This document shows, piece after piece, positions 35,004-44,681 of a stretch of DNA of 64,000 nt; positions within the stretch are counted from its first letter, which is position 1, and each line of letters opens with the position of its first letter. The notes under the pieces were generated by a model. The model was not told where the DNA came from. It saw nothing but the letters and a program-made list of their open reading frames with translations, and made no database searches. The translations under genes and the position numbers were made by a program. Origin of the DNA: DRQF01 sp964559135 (GTDB lineage Bacteria; Planctomycetota; GCA-002687715; DRQF01); assembly GCA_964559135.1 (NCBI GenBank), contig CAZLGG010000001.1:1-64000 (forward strand), in the 5' to 3' direction.

Positions 35004-36065
35004 TCAGATCACCTCGAGCCGAATGTCCGCTTTCCGGTCGACGGCGTGACCGATGACGGTCGCGTGTTCGAGCCCACTCTCACGCAGCTTGCGACATAGA
35101 TCGTCGGCCCCGGTCTCTCGCACGGCGATGAGAAGCCCGCCCGACGTCTGCGGGTCGAAGAGCAACTCCTCGTCCCAGCGGTCGATGGTGTCGGCAACGT
35201 GGACATAGGGGGCGTTGTAACGGCGATTCCTCGCGGCGCCTCCCGTGAGGTTGTCTTCGGAGAGGTACTCCTCGATGCCGGGGAGTTTGGGGATCGAGGC
35301 GGCTTCGATGACGAGGGTGGCGTGACCGCCCTCGGCGAGCTCCCTCCCGTGACCGACAAGGCCGAAACCCGTCACGTCGGTGACGGCGCTGACGGAGGCC
35401 GCCTTCACGTGCTCGATCCCCACGCCGTTGAGAGTGCTCATCCATCGGATGGCTTCATCGACGGCGGGGCCGGTGGCCGCGCGCGACTTGATGGCGCTCG
35501 TGACGAGGCCCGTGCCCAGCGGTTTCGTGAGGATCAAGACATCCCCCGGTCGTACGGCGCCGTTGCGCCAGATGTGATCGGGGTGGATGCTCCCCGTGAC
35601 GGCCAGGCCGAATTTCACCTCGCTGTCTTCGATGGTGTGGCCCCCGCCGACGACGGCCCCGGCTTCCGCCACTTTGTCGGTGCTGCCTTGCAGGATCTCG
35701 CGGAGCATTTCCAGGGGAAGCGTCTTCGTCGGGAAGCAAACCAGGTTGAGCGCCACCAAGGGTTTTCCGCCCATGGCGAAGACGTCCGAGAGGGCATTCG
35801 CGGCCGCGATGGCCCCGAAGGCATAGGGGTCGTCGACGATGGGGGGGAAGAAGTCCGTCGTGGCCACGAGGGCGAAGTCGTCCGAGATCTTGTAGACGGC
35901 CGCATCGTCCGCCCCGTGGAAACCGACGAGGAGGCGCGGGTCCACCGCCTGCTCGAGTGCGCCCAGAACCTGGGCGAGGGTCTCCGGAGAGACCTTGGCC
36001 GCTCAGCCGCCGCCGGAAGCGCAGCGGGAAAGTCTCTTGACCTCGTTGGGGTGAGCTTCGCTCAT
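35004..36065 (-). CDS. selD: Selenide, water dikinase SelD, itself a selenoprotein
   Basis: SelD makes selenophosphate from selenide and ATP, the selenium donor for tRNA-Sec. The full gene begins with ATG at 36065, overlapping the selA stop as ATGA. It reads MSEAHPNEVKRLSRCASGGG, then UGA, then AAKVSPETL. The UGA is residue 21, aligning with catalytic Cys17 of E. coli SelD, with Lys24 in the place of its Lys20. A start at an ordinary codon after the UGA (35945) would remove the active site. Other hallmarks: GADDAAVYKI, TTDFFPPIVDDPYAFG (metal/ATP Asp), VGGGHTIED and DPQTSGGLL. 353 residues counting Sec. selA precedes it and tRNA-Sec follows; no selB is in the window. Confidence 0.95.
35979..35994 (-). 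promoter_or_regulatory. Candidate bacterial SECIS hairpin in selD
   Basis: Nine bases after the UGA, the coding strand folds as GGTCTC-TCCG-GAGACC: a perfect 6-bp stem closed by a UNCG-type tetraloop. Bacterial SECIS elements lie directly behind the UGA and are read by SelB. This one is shorter and closer to the UGA than the classical fdhF element. Confidence 0.6.
36003..36005 (-). other. In-frame UGA read as selenocysteine
   Basis: Codon 21 of selD. The frame is open on both sides, the flanking residues GGG-U-AAK match the SelD active site, and the decoding tRNA is encoded 1.1 kb away. Confidence 0.93.
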
Positions 36066-37486
36066 GAATCCAGATCCTCGACGATGTGTTTCAGAGATTC
36101 GGCGATCAGCGACACGTCGCCGTCGCCGATCGTTCGGGCGTCCAGAAGGACCAGGTCGCCCTTGATGCGGCTGAAGACCGATGGCCGGTGTGTCCGCAGT
36201 CCGTGGGCCAAGTCGGTCGCCCCGACTCCCTTGACCTCGAGGGCGACACAGACGGTCGGGAGTCCATGAGTGGGAAGGGTTCCCGCGCCGAGTTGACTCG
36301 TGTCCTCGAGAAGGAGGGCCGCTCCCATGCCTTCGAGAACCTCGTCGAGAGCGCGTTGCAGCTTCGTCGCCCGCCCATGGATCGACTCCAGGGACTCCGT
36401 GAGCGCCTTCAAGGTAGGCACATCGTCGAAGAGGGAACCCGGTTCCATGTAGAGCTTGAGTGTGGCTTCGAGAGCGACGCAGGTGACCTTGTCGATGCGG
36501 AGGGCGCGGGCGAGAGGATTCTTGCGGATCTTCTCGATCCACTCCTTCTTGCCCACGATGATGCCCGCCTGTGGGCCGCCGATCAGTTTGTCGCCGGAGA
36601 AGCAGACGATGTCGGCACCGGCCTTGACGCTGGCCTGAACGGGCGGCTCGTCCGGAATCCCAAGCGGCGTCAAGTCGATGAGCGAGCCCGACCCCACGTC
36701 GTGAATGACCGGGATGCCGCGTTCGCGTCCGAGGGTTACGAGTTCGGGCAGGTCGACGTGCTCGGTGAAGCCGACGATGCGGTAGTTGCTCGTGTGAACG
36801 AGAAGCAGGGCTGCCGTGTCGTCTGTCAGAGCCGACTCGTAGTCGCGCACGTAGGAACGGTTCGTCGTTCCCACCTCCTTCAGGCGACAACCGCTGGCTT
36901 CGAAGACGTCGGGGAGACGAAAGGAGCCGCCGATCTCGATCATCTGAGATCGCGAGACGACGATCTCTTTCCCGGCGCCCAAGGTATTGAGAATGATGAG
37001 GGTCGCCGCCGCGTTGTTGTTGACGACGAAGGCGGCTTCCGCGCCGGTGAGCTCGACCAGAAGATCTTCGCAGAAGGCGTCGCGGCGCCGACGCTTTCCT
37101 TCCTCCGCTTCGACTTCCAAAAGACAGTAACGGCGGGTGGTTTCCAGGGCGTCGAAGGCTGCCTTGGGCCAGGGGGCCCGTCCCAGCCCGGAGTGGAGCA
37201 CGACACCCGTGGCGTTGACGACGGGATGGGTGCGGGGGCGGTCGAAATCAGCGAGCGCCCCGTCCAGATGACGGGCGAGAACGTCCAGGCCGAGGGGCGC
37301 TGGCGCTCCGCCGCGCTCGGCCTCCTCCCTGAGTCGGCGCCGCTCGGCGTCCAACACGATTCGGGCCAGCCGGGTGAGCAACTTGGCGTCCCGACTGCCC
37401 TCCCGGTCACGTCCCTCGCGGTACGCTTCGAGAAGCTCGTTGACCGCGGGGAGCTGTCGCATGAGGTCTTGAAGAGTCGAGCCCAC
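36062..37486 (-). CDS. selA: L-seryl-tRNA(Sec) selenium transferase SelA
   Basis: PLP enzyme that converts seryl-tRNA(Sec) to selenocysteyl-tRNA(Sec) using selenophosphate. 474 residues, normal length. The N-terminal tRNA-binding domain starts LRQLPAVNELL-like (MRQLPAVNELLE). Then come THPVVNATGVVLHSGLGRAP (about residues 86-105), NNNAAATLIIL and the PLP-lysine motif SGDKLIGGPQAG (about 289-300). The start is GTG with AAAGGA upstream. It is first in the selA-selD-tRNA group, with an ATGA overlap to selD. Confidence 0.95.
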   Translation of the reverse strand: MGSTLQDLMRQLPAVNELLEAYREGRDREGSRDAKLLTRLARIVLDAERRRLREEAERGGAPAPLGLDVLARHLDGALADFDRPRTHPVVNATGVVLHSGLGRAPWPKAAFDALETTRRYCLLEVEAEEGKRRRRDAFCEDLLVELTGAEAAFVVNNNAAATLIILNTLGAGKEIVVSRSQMIEIGGSFRLPDVFEASGCRLKEVGTTNRSYVRDYESALTDDTAALLLVHTSNYRIVGFTEHVDLPELVTLGRERGIPVIHDVGSGSLIDLTPLGIPDEPPVQASVKAGADIVCFSGDKLIGGPQAGIIVGKKEWIEKIRKNPLARALRIDKVTCVALEATLKLYMEPGSLFDDVPTLKALTESLESIHGRATKLQRALDEVLEGMGAALLLEDTSQLGAGTLPTHGLPTVCVALEVKGVGATDLAHGLRTHRPSVFSRIKGDLVLLDARTIGDGDVSLIAESLKHIVEDLDS

Positions 37487-37757
37487 CCTGATTCCTTTCC
37501 ATGTTCAGATTCCCCATCATGCGAGTCCCCGCCCGGGATGCCAAGGGTGACACCCTCGTCCAGCTCTGGGGGGGCTCGGGGTCGGGGCGAGATGGGCCGG
37601 CCTTGCGGGTGAAAACCCCTATTCCATTCTCGAGCGATCACGTTACGCTTGGCCCCTGACGAGCCTGAAGCCCTACCTCCCCGACCCGCGTGGGTCGTCA
37701 CAACTCGCTTTTGAACTGCTCGAAGTCGGCGGGATCGGTCCGCCCGGGAGAATCTTC

Positions 37758-38015
37758 ATGATCCATGTCACGTGCAAGATGTGCGGCCACCGCTACCGCA
37801 TGAAGGAGGAGCGGAAATCCGATCGTATCGTCTGCAAGAATTGCGGGCAGCGCATCTTCGTGGAGCGTCCGAGCCGGAAGGCCTCATCGAAGGATTCCGG
37901 TTCGATGCGAATGTCGGGAACTCCCACGCGGCATCCATCGACCTCCATCAAGAAGATGGTCGTCGTCGTGGCGGTCCTGCTCCTTCTGGGCGCCGCTTTC
38001 TTCGCCGTCGCCTGA
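37758..38015 (+). CDS. Small zinc-ribbon protein with a C-terminal membrane anchor
   Basis: 85 residues. A four-Cys ribbon (C6, C9, C26, C29) matches the MJ0042-type zinc-ribbon pattern (HVTCKMCGHRYRM...VCKNCGQRI). A Ser/Lys-rich linker and one C-terminal membrane segment (about 67-85) follow, so the ribbon faces the cytoplasm. Function unknown. A strong terminator follows and it is divergent from selA. Confidence 0.7.
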   Translation: MIHVTCKMCGHRYRMKEERKSDRIVCKNCGQRIFVERPSRKASSKDSGSMRMSGTPTRHPSTSIKKMVVVVAVLLLLGAAFFAVA

Positions 38016-38079
38016 CAGTCGGGAAGCGGTCCTCCGCGAGGGGGCGCTCGAGAACGGGGAAAACTCGAGGGAACATACA

Positions 38080-38117
38080 GGCCGAGGGTGCTCGAGCGCC
38101 CTCGGCCGCACTTTTTT
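38080..38117 (+). terminator. Rho-independent terminator after the zinc-ribbon gene
   Basis: Stem GGCCGAGGG / CCCTCGGCC with a 10-base loop, four bases, then six T. Confidence 0.88.
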
Positions 38118-38228
38118 GCGCTGAACGGCGGTGGGTCAGAACGGATCGGGTATTCTTGCAGGAGGCCCGGTCTCCTACATATGATCCCTCTCAGCGGACG
38201 ATAAGGCCCCGAGGAAAGGGTACGCTCC

Positions 38229-38981
38229 ATGAATGCTGCAAGGCTCATCTTGATGGCCGGCCTCCTGGCTCTGACTTCCTGTCGATCGAGTGGTGATCGC
38301 CTGGAGGTCCCCACCCCGGAAAAGGGTGAGTACGTGGCGATGCGCCTCAACAGCGTCTTCGCGGCGAACGTCAACCACATCTTCCTCGGCGGCTATCTCA
38401 CCCGCCTGGACGGGCGGACCGAAGGGGTCTTGCTCATGAGCCAGGACCGCGGCGAGACGTGGTCGCGCATCGGCTCCGAGACCTACCCGATGGTGGGCTT
38501 CATGGTGCAGGCGATTCACTTCAATGACCCCGTTCGCGGGTGGATCGCCGGCGTGCGTGTGCGCCAAGGAGAGACGATTCCGGTGGTCTTGAAGACGACG
38601 GATGGGGGCGGTCACTGGCGCGAAACCGAGATTCCGGAAAACCGGGCCGCCGTAGTGGAGAGTCTCCGCAACCTGGATTTCGACAGCGATCGCATCGGCA
38701 GCGTGGAAGTGGTCTTCCAAGAAGAGGGTGCTCAGGACCTGACGGGTAACGTCTACCTGACCCGTGACGGTGGACGGAACTGGACCTTGGGCGATTTCGG
38801 CGGCAACCCCTCTGAAACAGCGACGGACCCGGGAGAGATGTTCTTCTCCGAGGCTCAGGGGTACAGGATCCTTCCTCCCATCGAGGATGGGATTCAGATC
38901 CTCCAATACACGGGCTCGGGGGGGAAGAACTGGGTTTCCAGGGCACAGCTCTCCATCGCCCAATTCGATCAGTTCTATTGA
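38229..38981 (+). CDS. Ycf48-like beta-propeller lipoprotein
   Basis: 250 residues with a lipoprotein signal (lipobox LLALTSC, Cys18). BNR/Asp-box-like turns recur: SQDRGETWSRI, KTTDGGGHWRETEI, TRDGGRNWTLGD, GSGGKNWVS. This is the pattern of the photosystem II assembly factor Ycf48 family, which outside phototrophs has many uses. It may be a periplasmic binding or assembly protein. It stands alone, before tRNA-Pro. Confidence 0.72.
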   Translation: MNAARLILMAGLLALTSCRSSGDRLEVPTPEKGEYVAMRLNSVFAANVNHIFLGGYLTRLDGRTEGVLLMSQDRGETWSRIGSETYPMVGFMVQAIHFNDPVRGWIAGVRVRQGETIPVVLKTTDGGGHWRETEIPENRAAVVESLRNLDFDSDRIGSVEVVFQEEGAQDLTGNVYLTRDGGRNWTLGDFGGNPSETATDPGEMFFSEAQGYRILPPIEDGIQILQYTGSGGKNWVSRAQLSIAQFDQFY

Positions 38982-39050
38982 TCGTGATCGGTGACAAGGC
39001 CGAATCCGCTCCTTGCGGGTCCGCACTCGCCCTCCCATAATGCCGGCCCA

Positions 39051-39124
39051 CGGGGCGTGGCGCAGCCTGGTAGCGCGTCTGCTTTGGGAGCAGAAGGCCG
39101 CTGGTTCGAATCCAGTCGCCCCGA
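39051..39124 (+). tRNA. tRNA-Pro (anticodon UGG)
   Basis: 74 bases: acceptor CGGGGCG/CGCCCCG, D arm GCGC...GCGC, anticodon arm TCTGC-TTTGGGA-GCAGA (TGG), T arm GCTGG-TTCGAAT-CCAGT, discriminator A. CCA is not encoded. Confidence 0.96.
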
Positions 39125-39238
39125 CTTGAAAAAACGGTCCAACGGGATCGCTCATGAGCCTTTCGCCTCCGCACGGTTGATCACATCGCCTTCCCTTTTT
39201 GCTATGATGACAAGATCTTCGGTGCGTCGAGGTCTCTC

Positions 39239-40833
39239 ATGTCCCCAGATCGGTCGTCAGCATTCACCCGTTTTCATTCAGCTGAGGAGCGCCCTCTCAG
39301 AATCGCTCTCGTGAACCTGGCGTCGGAGCGTGACAACTGGGAGATCATGATGGTCCCGCTGGGGCTTCAATACCTGGCGGCGGTGTTGAAGGAACGCTTC
39401 GGCGAGGCCGTCCAGGTTCTCATCGGCGACATGGGATTGATCCCCCGACAAACCCCGCTGGATCAGGTCGCCCGCGCCTACCTCAACGACGTCCTTCCGG
39501 ACGTCGTGGGCCTGCGCGGGTTCTCCAATCAAGCCGAGATGTTCCACGTCGTCGCAAGGGAAGCCAAGCTGGCATGTTCGGGTGCCCTCGTCATCGCCGG
39601 CGGGCCCCACGCAGCCACCCTGTCCATGGGGCTCTTCGACGACGAGAACATCGACCTGGTCGTGCCTCTCGAGGGGGAAAAGACGCTTCCGGAGGTGATC
39701 GATCGCTTTCTCGCAGGGGAAGAGATCCGCCAGGTGCCGGGCGTCGCCTGGAGTGAGAAGGGCGAGAAACGGTTCGCTCCGGCGAGACCTCTCATCGAAG
39801 ACCTCGACGCTTTGCCATTTCCCGACTATGCCGACATCGATCTCGACGCATATCAACAATTCAAGACCATGACGGGCCTGCGTCCGAAAGGAAAGGCGAC
39901 CTCGCTCTTCACGACGCGAGGATGCTTTTTTCGCTGTACGTATTGCCACGACCACTTCGGCAAGAAGGTGAGGAAACGATCCCTCGACAACGTGATCTCC
40001 GAGATGGACTGGCTCATGACGCAAAAGGGGGTCACGGAATTCCAGATCATCGACGACATCTTCAACGCGGATCGGCCGCGGGCCATCGAGTTTTTCGATC
40101 GCATTCGGAAGCTGGGCTGGAAGANNNNNNNNNNAACGGTCTTCGGGGCGACATGCTGACGGAGGAATTCATCGCGGCGGCCAAGGAAGCGGGTGCGTAC
40201 CACTGGGCTCTGGCCATCGAATCGGCGTCTCCGAGGATCCAGAAGCTCGTGAAGAAACACAACAAACTGGATCGCCTCATGCGGGCCATCGAGCTCTCCG
40301 ACCGCTACGGCATCTTTACGTCGACCTTCACCATGTTCGGCTTCCCGACGGAGAACCGGGAAGAGATGCAAATGACGGTGGACTATCTCCTGGCGTCGCC
40401 GGCGCACTGCGCCCTCATGTTTCAGGTCCAGCCCTATGAGGGGACGGAGATTCGCGACCAGGTCGGAATGCTGACCTCCGGTGCCATGGAAGGAGAATTG
40501 ACCTTTTCACCCGCTCCCGGAAACCCGGACGAGTGGTTCACCGAAGTCCCGCAATCCGAGATGCGGGCACTCATTCTCGACACGATGAAGCGGTTTCATT
40601 TCAATGAGACACGTTTGCGCCGCGTCATCGAGCTCACGGAAACATGTCATGCCAAACCTGCCCTGGCGGAGTATCTGCATTTCACGATGTCCGAATGCGG
40701 GTTGACCCTGCGCGACATGCCGGAATCCCCCGTCCGTCGGATGCTTGCCGACCTGCTTCGTCACGAGGGTCCCGTCCCCTATGAGCGCTGGCAGCCTCCT
40801 TTTATTCCAGAGATCCACGCCCTGTCGGTCTGA
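39239..40833 (+). CDS. Radical SAM protein with a B12-binding-type N-terminal domain, broken by an assembly gap
   Basis: About 530 residues. The N-terminal Rossmann-like domain (about 20-175) is of the cobalamin-binding class seen in such enzymes, but lacks the base-off DxHxxG motif. The radical SAM core has the [4Fe-4S] ligands C229, C233, C236 (GCFFRCTYC), a conserved IDDIF loop, and after the gap NGLRGDMLTEEF and AIESASPRIQKLVKKH. A C-terminal helical region ends it. The frame changes across the N run, so the true gap is 2 mod 3 bases. The reaction cannot be assigned; relatives act in methylation, cyclisation and lipid or cofactor synthesis. It is monocistronic. Confidence 0.8.
40125..40134. 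other. Assembly gap (10 N) inside the radical SAM gene
   Basis: Ten N between RKLGWK and NGLRGDML. The flanking frames require a length of 2 mod 3, so 10 is a placeholder; four to six residues are probably missing. Confidence 0.95.
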
Positions 40834-41231
40834 ATCGATCGCGCCCGGGACGAATCCGCACATGTCGAGGATCGCGCAGGGAGGTGGGGTATTTCCTGTC
40901 ATCGGCGGGGCCGACGACCGGGCCATGGCGAGACGGTTGCAAGGGGGAGTCTCCCCAGTCGCGGGCCAGGCGCGCCCTGGAGATGTTCCGGGGTTGCGGA
41001 GGGGTTAATCGTCGCAGATTCGTTCAACGGCCCGGGGGTTGCGGCTCCTCTCAATGGCTGTGTTTCTCGGCAACCGGCTCGCGAATGCGGCGGCCGTGTC
41101 AGCGAGCCGATAGGCGCAGAAGTGACTGCGCACCCACCTCTCAGGCTATTCGTGGCGAAACACAGCGGAACACCGAAACCAAAACGGGGGGCGTTGACGG
41201 GACGGTCGACGTCCGTCGAAAGGAGCAAGCC
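40834..41231. other. Intergenic region before the beta-helix gene
   Basis: About 400 bases between the radical SAM stop and the secreted beta-helix start. I see no terminator with a T run, tRNA or known riboswitch core. A short dyad GACGG...CCGTC (about 41201-41218) lies in the last 30 bases before the ATG. Open frames crossing the region lack ribosome-binding sites. Confidence 0.4.
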
Positions 41232-43211
41232 ATGAGATTCTCGCGTCCCACAATCATCGTCATAGCGGTTGCATTCCTGTTATCTCTTGCGGCCGCTGGA
41301 GGCGCTTCCGCGCAGGTGACCCGCCATGTTCCCTCCGACTATGCGACGATCCAGAGTGCGATCGATGCCAGCGTCAACGGGGATACGGTTCTCGTCGCGC
41401 CGGGAACGTATTTCGAGAACATCGACTTCGTGGGTAAGGCCATCACCGTCCGCGGCGCGGATGGACCCGAGGCCACCCTCATCGACGGCCAGAATCAGGG
41501 GACGGTCGTCGTCTTCCAGAACAGTGAAACCAGCACATCGATCCTGCAGGATGTCACGATCCTGCACGGTCGGGGCGCCGATGCCTTCGGATTCGGCTTC
41601 GTGGCGAAGCCTGGGGGCATTCATCTTTTCTGCGCGTCACCGATCGTCCGGAACTGCATCATCCGCAACAATCACGGTGGAGACGCCGGTGATGCCGCCA
41701 TCGCGGGCGCCGGCGGCATCGGTTGCGAGGGGCCGTGCCCCGAGAACGGTTTCCAGATTCTCAACTGCAAGATCCGGGACAACACGGGCGGGTCGGCCGT
41801 GCCGACTCCGTTCGCCATGCCCATCGGTGAGGCAGGAGCGGGCGGCATCCACTGCGTCGAGGCCGTCGGCCTGATTCGCGCCTGCATCATCGAGAACAAC
41901 CAGGGCGGCACGGGTGCCTTTGCCCAACTCACGGGCGGGGCCGGCGGCATCGAATTCAGCGCTCCCCACGGCATCCCCGTCGTCGAGGACTGCGACCTCA
42001 TCGGGAACTGGGGCGGCACCGCAACGGACGGCGTCCCCTTTGCCGGCGCCGGCGGCATCCACGGCGGTTCTCCGGAGATCCGTTTTTGCCGCATCTGGAA
42101 CAACCACGGCGGGATGGCCGCCGGGATGAATTCCGGAACGAGCGCGGGTGCGGGCGGCGTCTTCGGTGACGCACCGACGATCACGAACTGCCTCATCGAG
42201 CAGAACGTGGGCGGCGACTCAGGACTCGAGTCTCTCCGCGGCGGCGCGGGAGGCGTGTACGTCTTTGGGGACGCCACCATCATCAGCACACTCATCGACC
42301 GGAACTTGGGAGGCCTCGACGGCGGAGCCCCTGGGTTCGGAGGCGCGGGGGGCGTCGAATCGCTCGGCGGTTCGATCGTGATCCTCTCGTCCACGATCGC
42401 CGACAACATCGGCGCGGTGGGGTTCGACGGCAGCGGCAGCGGTGGGATTCACCTTGCCGCAGGTTCTCTCGTCCTCGAGAACGCCATCGTCTGGGGCAAC
42501 GTGGGAGGCGGTTTCGGCCCGTTCCCGAGCGCCGACGAGATCGGTGGCCTGGGGTCGTTCTCGGCCACGTACTGCAATGTGAAGAACGGGTATCCAGGCG
42601 TCGGCAACCTCGCGTTGGATCCCGACTTCGAGAATCCGGCCGGCGGCGACTACCACTTGAAGATGGTGTCCCACTGCATCGACGCGGCGAAGCCGGACAG
42701 CCCGGCTCCGACTGTGAAGGACGTGGATTGCGATCCGCGCCTGCTGGGTCTCGAACTGGACATGGGTGCCGACGAAGCCAATGCCCACATCTATTCCGGG
42801 TCCGGTGAGGATCTGATCCTCGAGACCATCGTCAACGACAGCGGCGACCCTGCGGCGTCGGTGCGATTCCTGACGATGGGAGACTTCCTGAAGATGACGG
42901 TGCGGTCGCCCGCGGGGACGTTCCCGCCGTCAACCATGCTGCTCTTGGGGCAGTTCTTCATGACCGGCTCGCCCCCCGCGCCGATCCCGGGTTTCCCTGC
43001 GGTGCGCATCGACCCGGTCTTTGTCTTCATCATGGCACCGGGACCGATCCCCAGCTGGCAAGTGCCTTCCATGGGCGGGTTCACCTGGGGTTTCTACGTC
43101 CCGATGACCTATCCGGGTTTCAGCATGATGCTCCAAGGGTTCGCCATCACGCCGCTGGCGACCAACGGTTTCTTTGCGGCGACACAGGGCCATGAATTGC
43201 GCTTCGAGTAG
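41232..43211 (+). CDS. Secreted right-handed parallel beta-helix protein
   Basis: 659 residues with a signal peptide (about 1-28, ending GASAQ). Residues about 35-480 are coils of a pectate-lyase-type beta-helix, each turn marked by Asn/Cys and AGAGGIHG-like glycine clusters (IRFCRIWNNHGG, ITNCLIEQNVGG, ISTLIDRNLGG). A module with DCDPRLLGLELDMGADEAN and a beta-sandwich tail follow, ending without an evident sorting signal. The architecture recurs in planctomycete secreted proteins and supports the taxonomic guess. It may bind or cleave polysaccharide at the surface; no catalytic set can be named. AAAGGAGC before the ATG fixes the start. Confidence 0.78.
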   Translation: MRFSRPTIIVIAVAFLLSLAAAGGASAQVTRHVPSDYATIQSAIDASVNGDTVLVAPGTYFENIDFVGKAITVRGADGPEATLIDGQNQGTVVVFQNSETSTSILQDVTILHGRGADAFGFGFVAKPGGIHLFCASPIVRNCIIRNNHGGDAGDAAIAGAGGIGCEGPCPENGFQILNCKIRDNTGGSAVPTPFAMPIGEAGAGGIHCVEAVGLIRACIIENNQGGTGAFAQLTGGAGGIEFSAPHGIPVVEDCDLIGNWGGTATDGVPFAGAGGIHGGSPEIRFCRIWNNHGGMAAGMNSGTSAGAGGVFGDAPTITNCLIEQNVGGDSGLESLRGGAGGVYVFGDATIISTLIDRNLGGLDGGAPGFGGAGGVESLGGSIVILSSTIADNIGAVGFDGSGSGGIHLAAGSLVLENAIVWGNVGGGFGPFPSADEIGGLGSFSATYCNVKNGYPGVGNLALDPDFENPAGGDYHLKMVSHCIDAAKPDSPAPTVKDVDCDPRLLGLELDMGADEANAHIYSGSGEDLILETIVNDSGDPAASVRFLTMGDFLKMTVRSPAGTFPPSTMLLLGQFFMTGSPPAPIPGFPAVRIDPVFVFIMAPGPIPSWQVPSMGGFTWGFYVPMTYPGFSMMLQGFAITPLATNGFFAATQGHELRFE

Positions 43212-43281
43212 GGGAAATGTGGTGAAGAGATGGAGGCTCACGGTGCCGATGCGACAATGAGTTCCGAAGTTTCTTCTTCCG

Positions 43282-43310
43282 TTGACACCGGTGGGGACCC
43301 ATTATAGAAT
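43282..43310 (+). promoter_or_regulatory. Strong sigma-70-type promoter
   Basis: TTGACA, a 17-base spacer and TAGAAT, ending 69 bases before the ATG of the secreted-protein gene at 43380. The -35 is perfect and the -10 matches five of six: the best sigma-70 site in the window. Confidence 0.72.
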
Positions 43311-43379
43311 CGAAGGAGGTACCCCTGACGCCTTCCTCGTTGCCCTTTTTCCCAAAGAAATATGAATGGAGACCCCCTC

Positions 43380-44531
43380 ATGCATTGGACCAAGACACTC
43401 ATCACTCTGATGATCCTCAGCGGTCTCGCCTTCGCGCAGCAACCGGGTTGTGATCCCGGCCATCCCAACGCGGCCCTGGATCTCAACGGCGCCGTTCCCG
43501 GCCCGGGAAGCAACGACGTCGATCTGGCCGGCTCCCTGGTCGTCGGAATTCACATCGATACGGCCTTGGCGTCCCAAGAAGACGTCATTCTCATCCTCGG
43601 CACCCTGGGGTGCGGCGCCCTGCCGACCCCGTGGGGCGGATCCATCGACATGAGTGCGGGGGAGGTCGTGGCCGACGGTCTCGGCTTCACGACGGGGACC
43701 TTCCTCGACTACCTGGCCCACACGCCCTTCAATCTCGCGATCTCCACGAACGGCATCAATCCCCCCACAGCCGCGCTCGGGACGACGCAGGCCATCGTCA
43801 CCGACCCGACCAACACGCCGTTCACTTTCCGGAATACCATGGCGATCCGCGCCACCTTGGGGGCCGCGGAGTCCGTCTACACCCTTGGCGATGACGACTT
43901 CATCCAGCACACGCTGGTGTCGGCGCCGCCGATCGAGTTCTGCGGAGCGACATACACCCAGTTCTACATCAACTCGAACGGCTTCGTGACCTTCAACGCG
44001 GGGTCGGGCGATTTCTCGGAGTCCATGACGGAATTCTTCGATGGCTGGGGCAGCGCTCCCAACCCGGGCGTCGCCGTGGCCTGGACCGACTTGAATCCCG
44101 GTGGATTCTCCAGCGGGGCCACCTATGCCGTCCAGGAAACCCCCGCCGGCGACGTGGTCGTGGAGTTCCGTGACCAGATCCACTGGAGTTCCGGCGAACC
44201 CGCGGGGAGTTTCTCCGCCACCTTCAACAACAACGCGTACAGCGACACCCGGATCGACCTGGGAGGGTTCATCCCCGGCACGACGGCGACGGACGACGTC
44301 ATCGTCGGCCTCACCGACGGGGATGCGTCGATCGGGAACGACACCGATCTCTCCGACGGGATGGGTACCGGAATCTCCAGCGTCATCGGGAGCTACACGA
44401 GTCCTATCGGCAGCCCCGACTCCGTGGGGGAGTTGATTCCCGCAAACACGGCCCCGGGTTTCACGACCGTGCTCTTCTTCGAGTTGGGGTCGTCATCGGC
44501 CAATTCATGTCGGTGGAATCTTCTGCCCTGA
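43380..44531 (+). CDS. Secreted protein with a NIDO-like beta domain
   Basis: 383 residues with a signal peptide (MHWTKTLITLMILSGLAFAQ). After a Cys/Gly/Asn-rich first part, residues about 165-345 (FYINSNGFVTFNAG, VAVAWTDLNPG, VVEFRDQIHW, TRIDLGGF) resemble the NIDO/adhesion-type beta domain of extracellular proteins. No C-terminal sorting motif is clear. GGAG eight bases upstream supports ATG 43380, not the ATG 18 bases earlier. It has its own promoter and terminator, so it is a one-gene unit. Confidence 0.7.
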   Translation: MHWTKTLITLMILSGLAFAQQPGCDPGHPNAALDLNGAVPGPGSNDVDLAGSLVVGIHIDTALASQEDVILILGTLGCGALPTPWGGSIDMSAGEVVADGLGFTTGTFLDYLAHTPFNLAISTNGINPPTAALGTTQAIVTDPTNTPFTFRNTMAIRATLGAAESVYTLGDDDFIQHTLVSAPPIEFCGATYTQFYINSNGFVTFNAGSGDFSESMTEFFDGWGSAPNPGVAVAWTDLNPGGFSSGATYAVQETPAGDVVVEFRDQIHWSSGEPAGSFSATFNNNAYSDTRIDLGGFIPGTTATDDVIVGLTDGDASIGNDTDLSDGMGTGISSVIGSYTSPIGSPDSVGELIPANTAPGFTTVLFFELGSSSANSCRWNLLP

Positions 44532-44566
44532 CCGCTGTTTGACGGATCCTCTTTGAACATGACCCA

Positions 44567-44595
44567 GGCCCGAGCCCAACGGCTCGGGCCTTATT
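44567..44595 (+). terminator. Rho-independent terminator
   Basis: Stem GGCCCGAGCC / GGCTCGGGCC, loop CAAC, then TTATT. It separates the secreted-protein gene from the two-component genes. Confidence 0.85.
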
Positions 44596-44681
44596 CGTGG
44601 AGAGAGGGGACGTGTCGCGAATTGTTGTAGAATCCCGTGGAATCGTCTCTTCGTGTTGGTCCAAACGACTTTGGAGTCCCG

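Noticed and set aside
35004..35945. SelD starting at the first ordinary codon after the UGA
   Set aside because: That form lacks the catalytic residue and Lys24, has no ribosome-binding site, and leaves 120 bases between selA and selD.
40884..41231. N-terminal extension of the beta-helix protein
   Set aside because: The signal peptide and a ribosome-binding site lie at 41232. The upstream frame is low-complexity and lacks a start signal.
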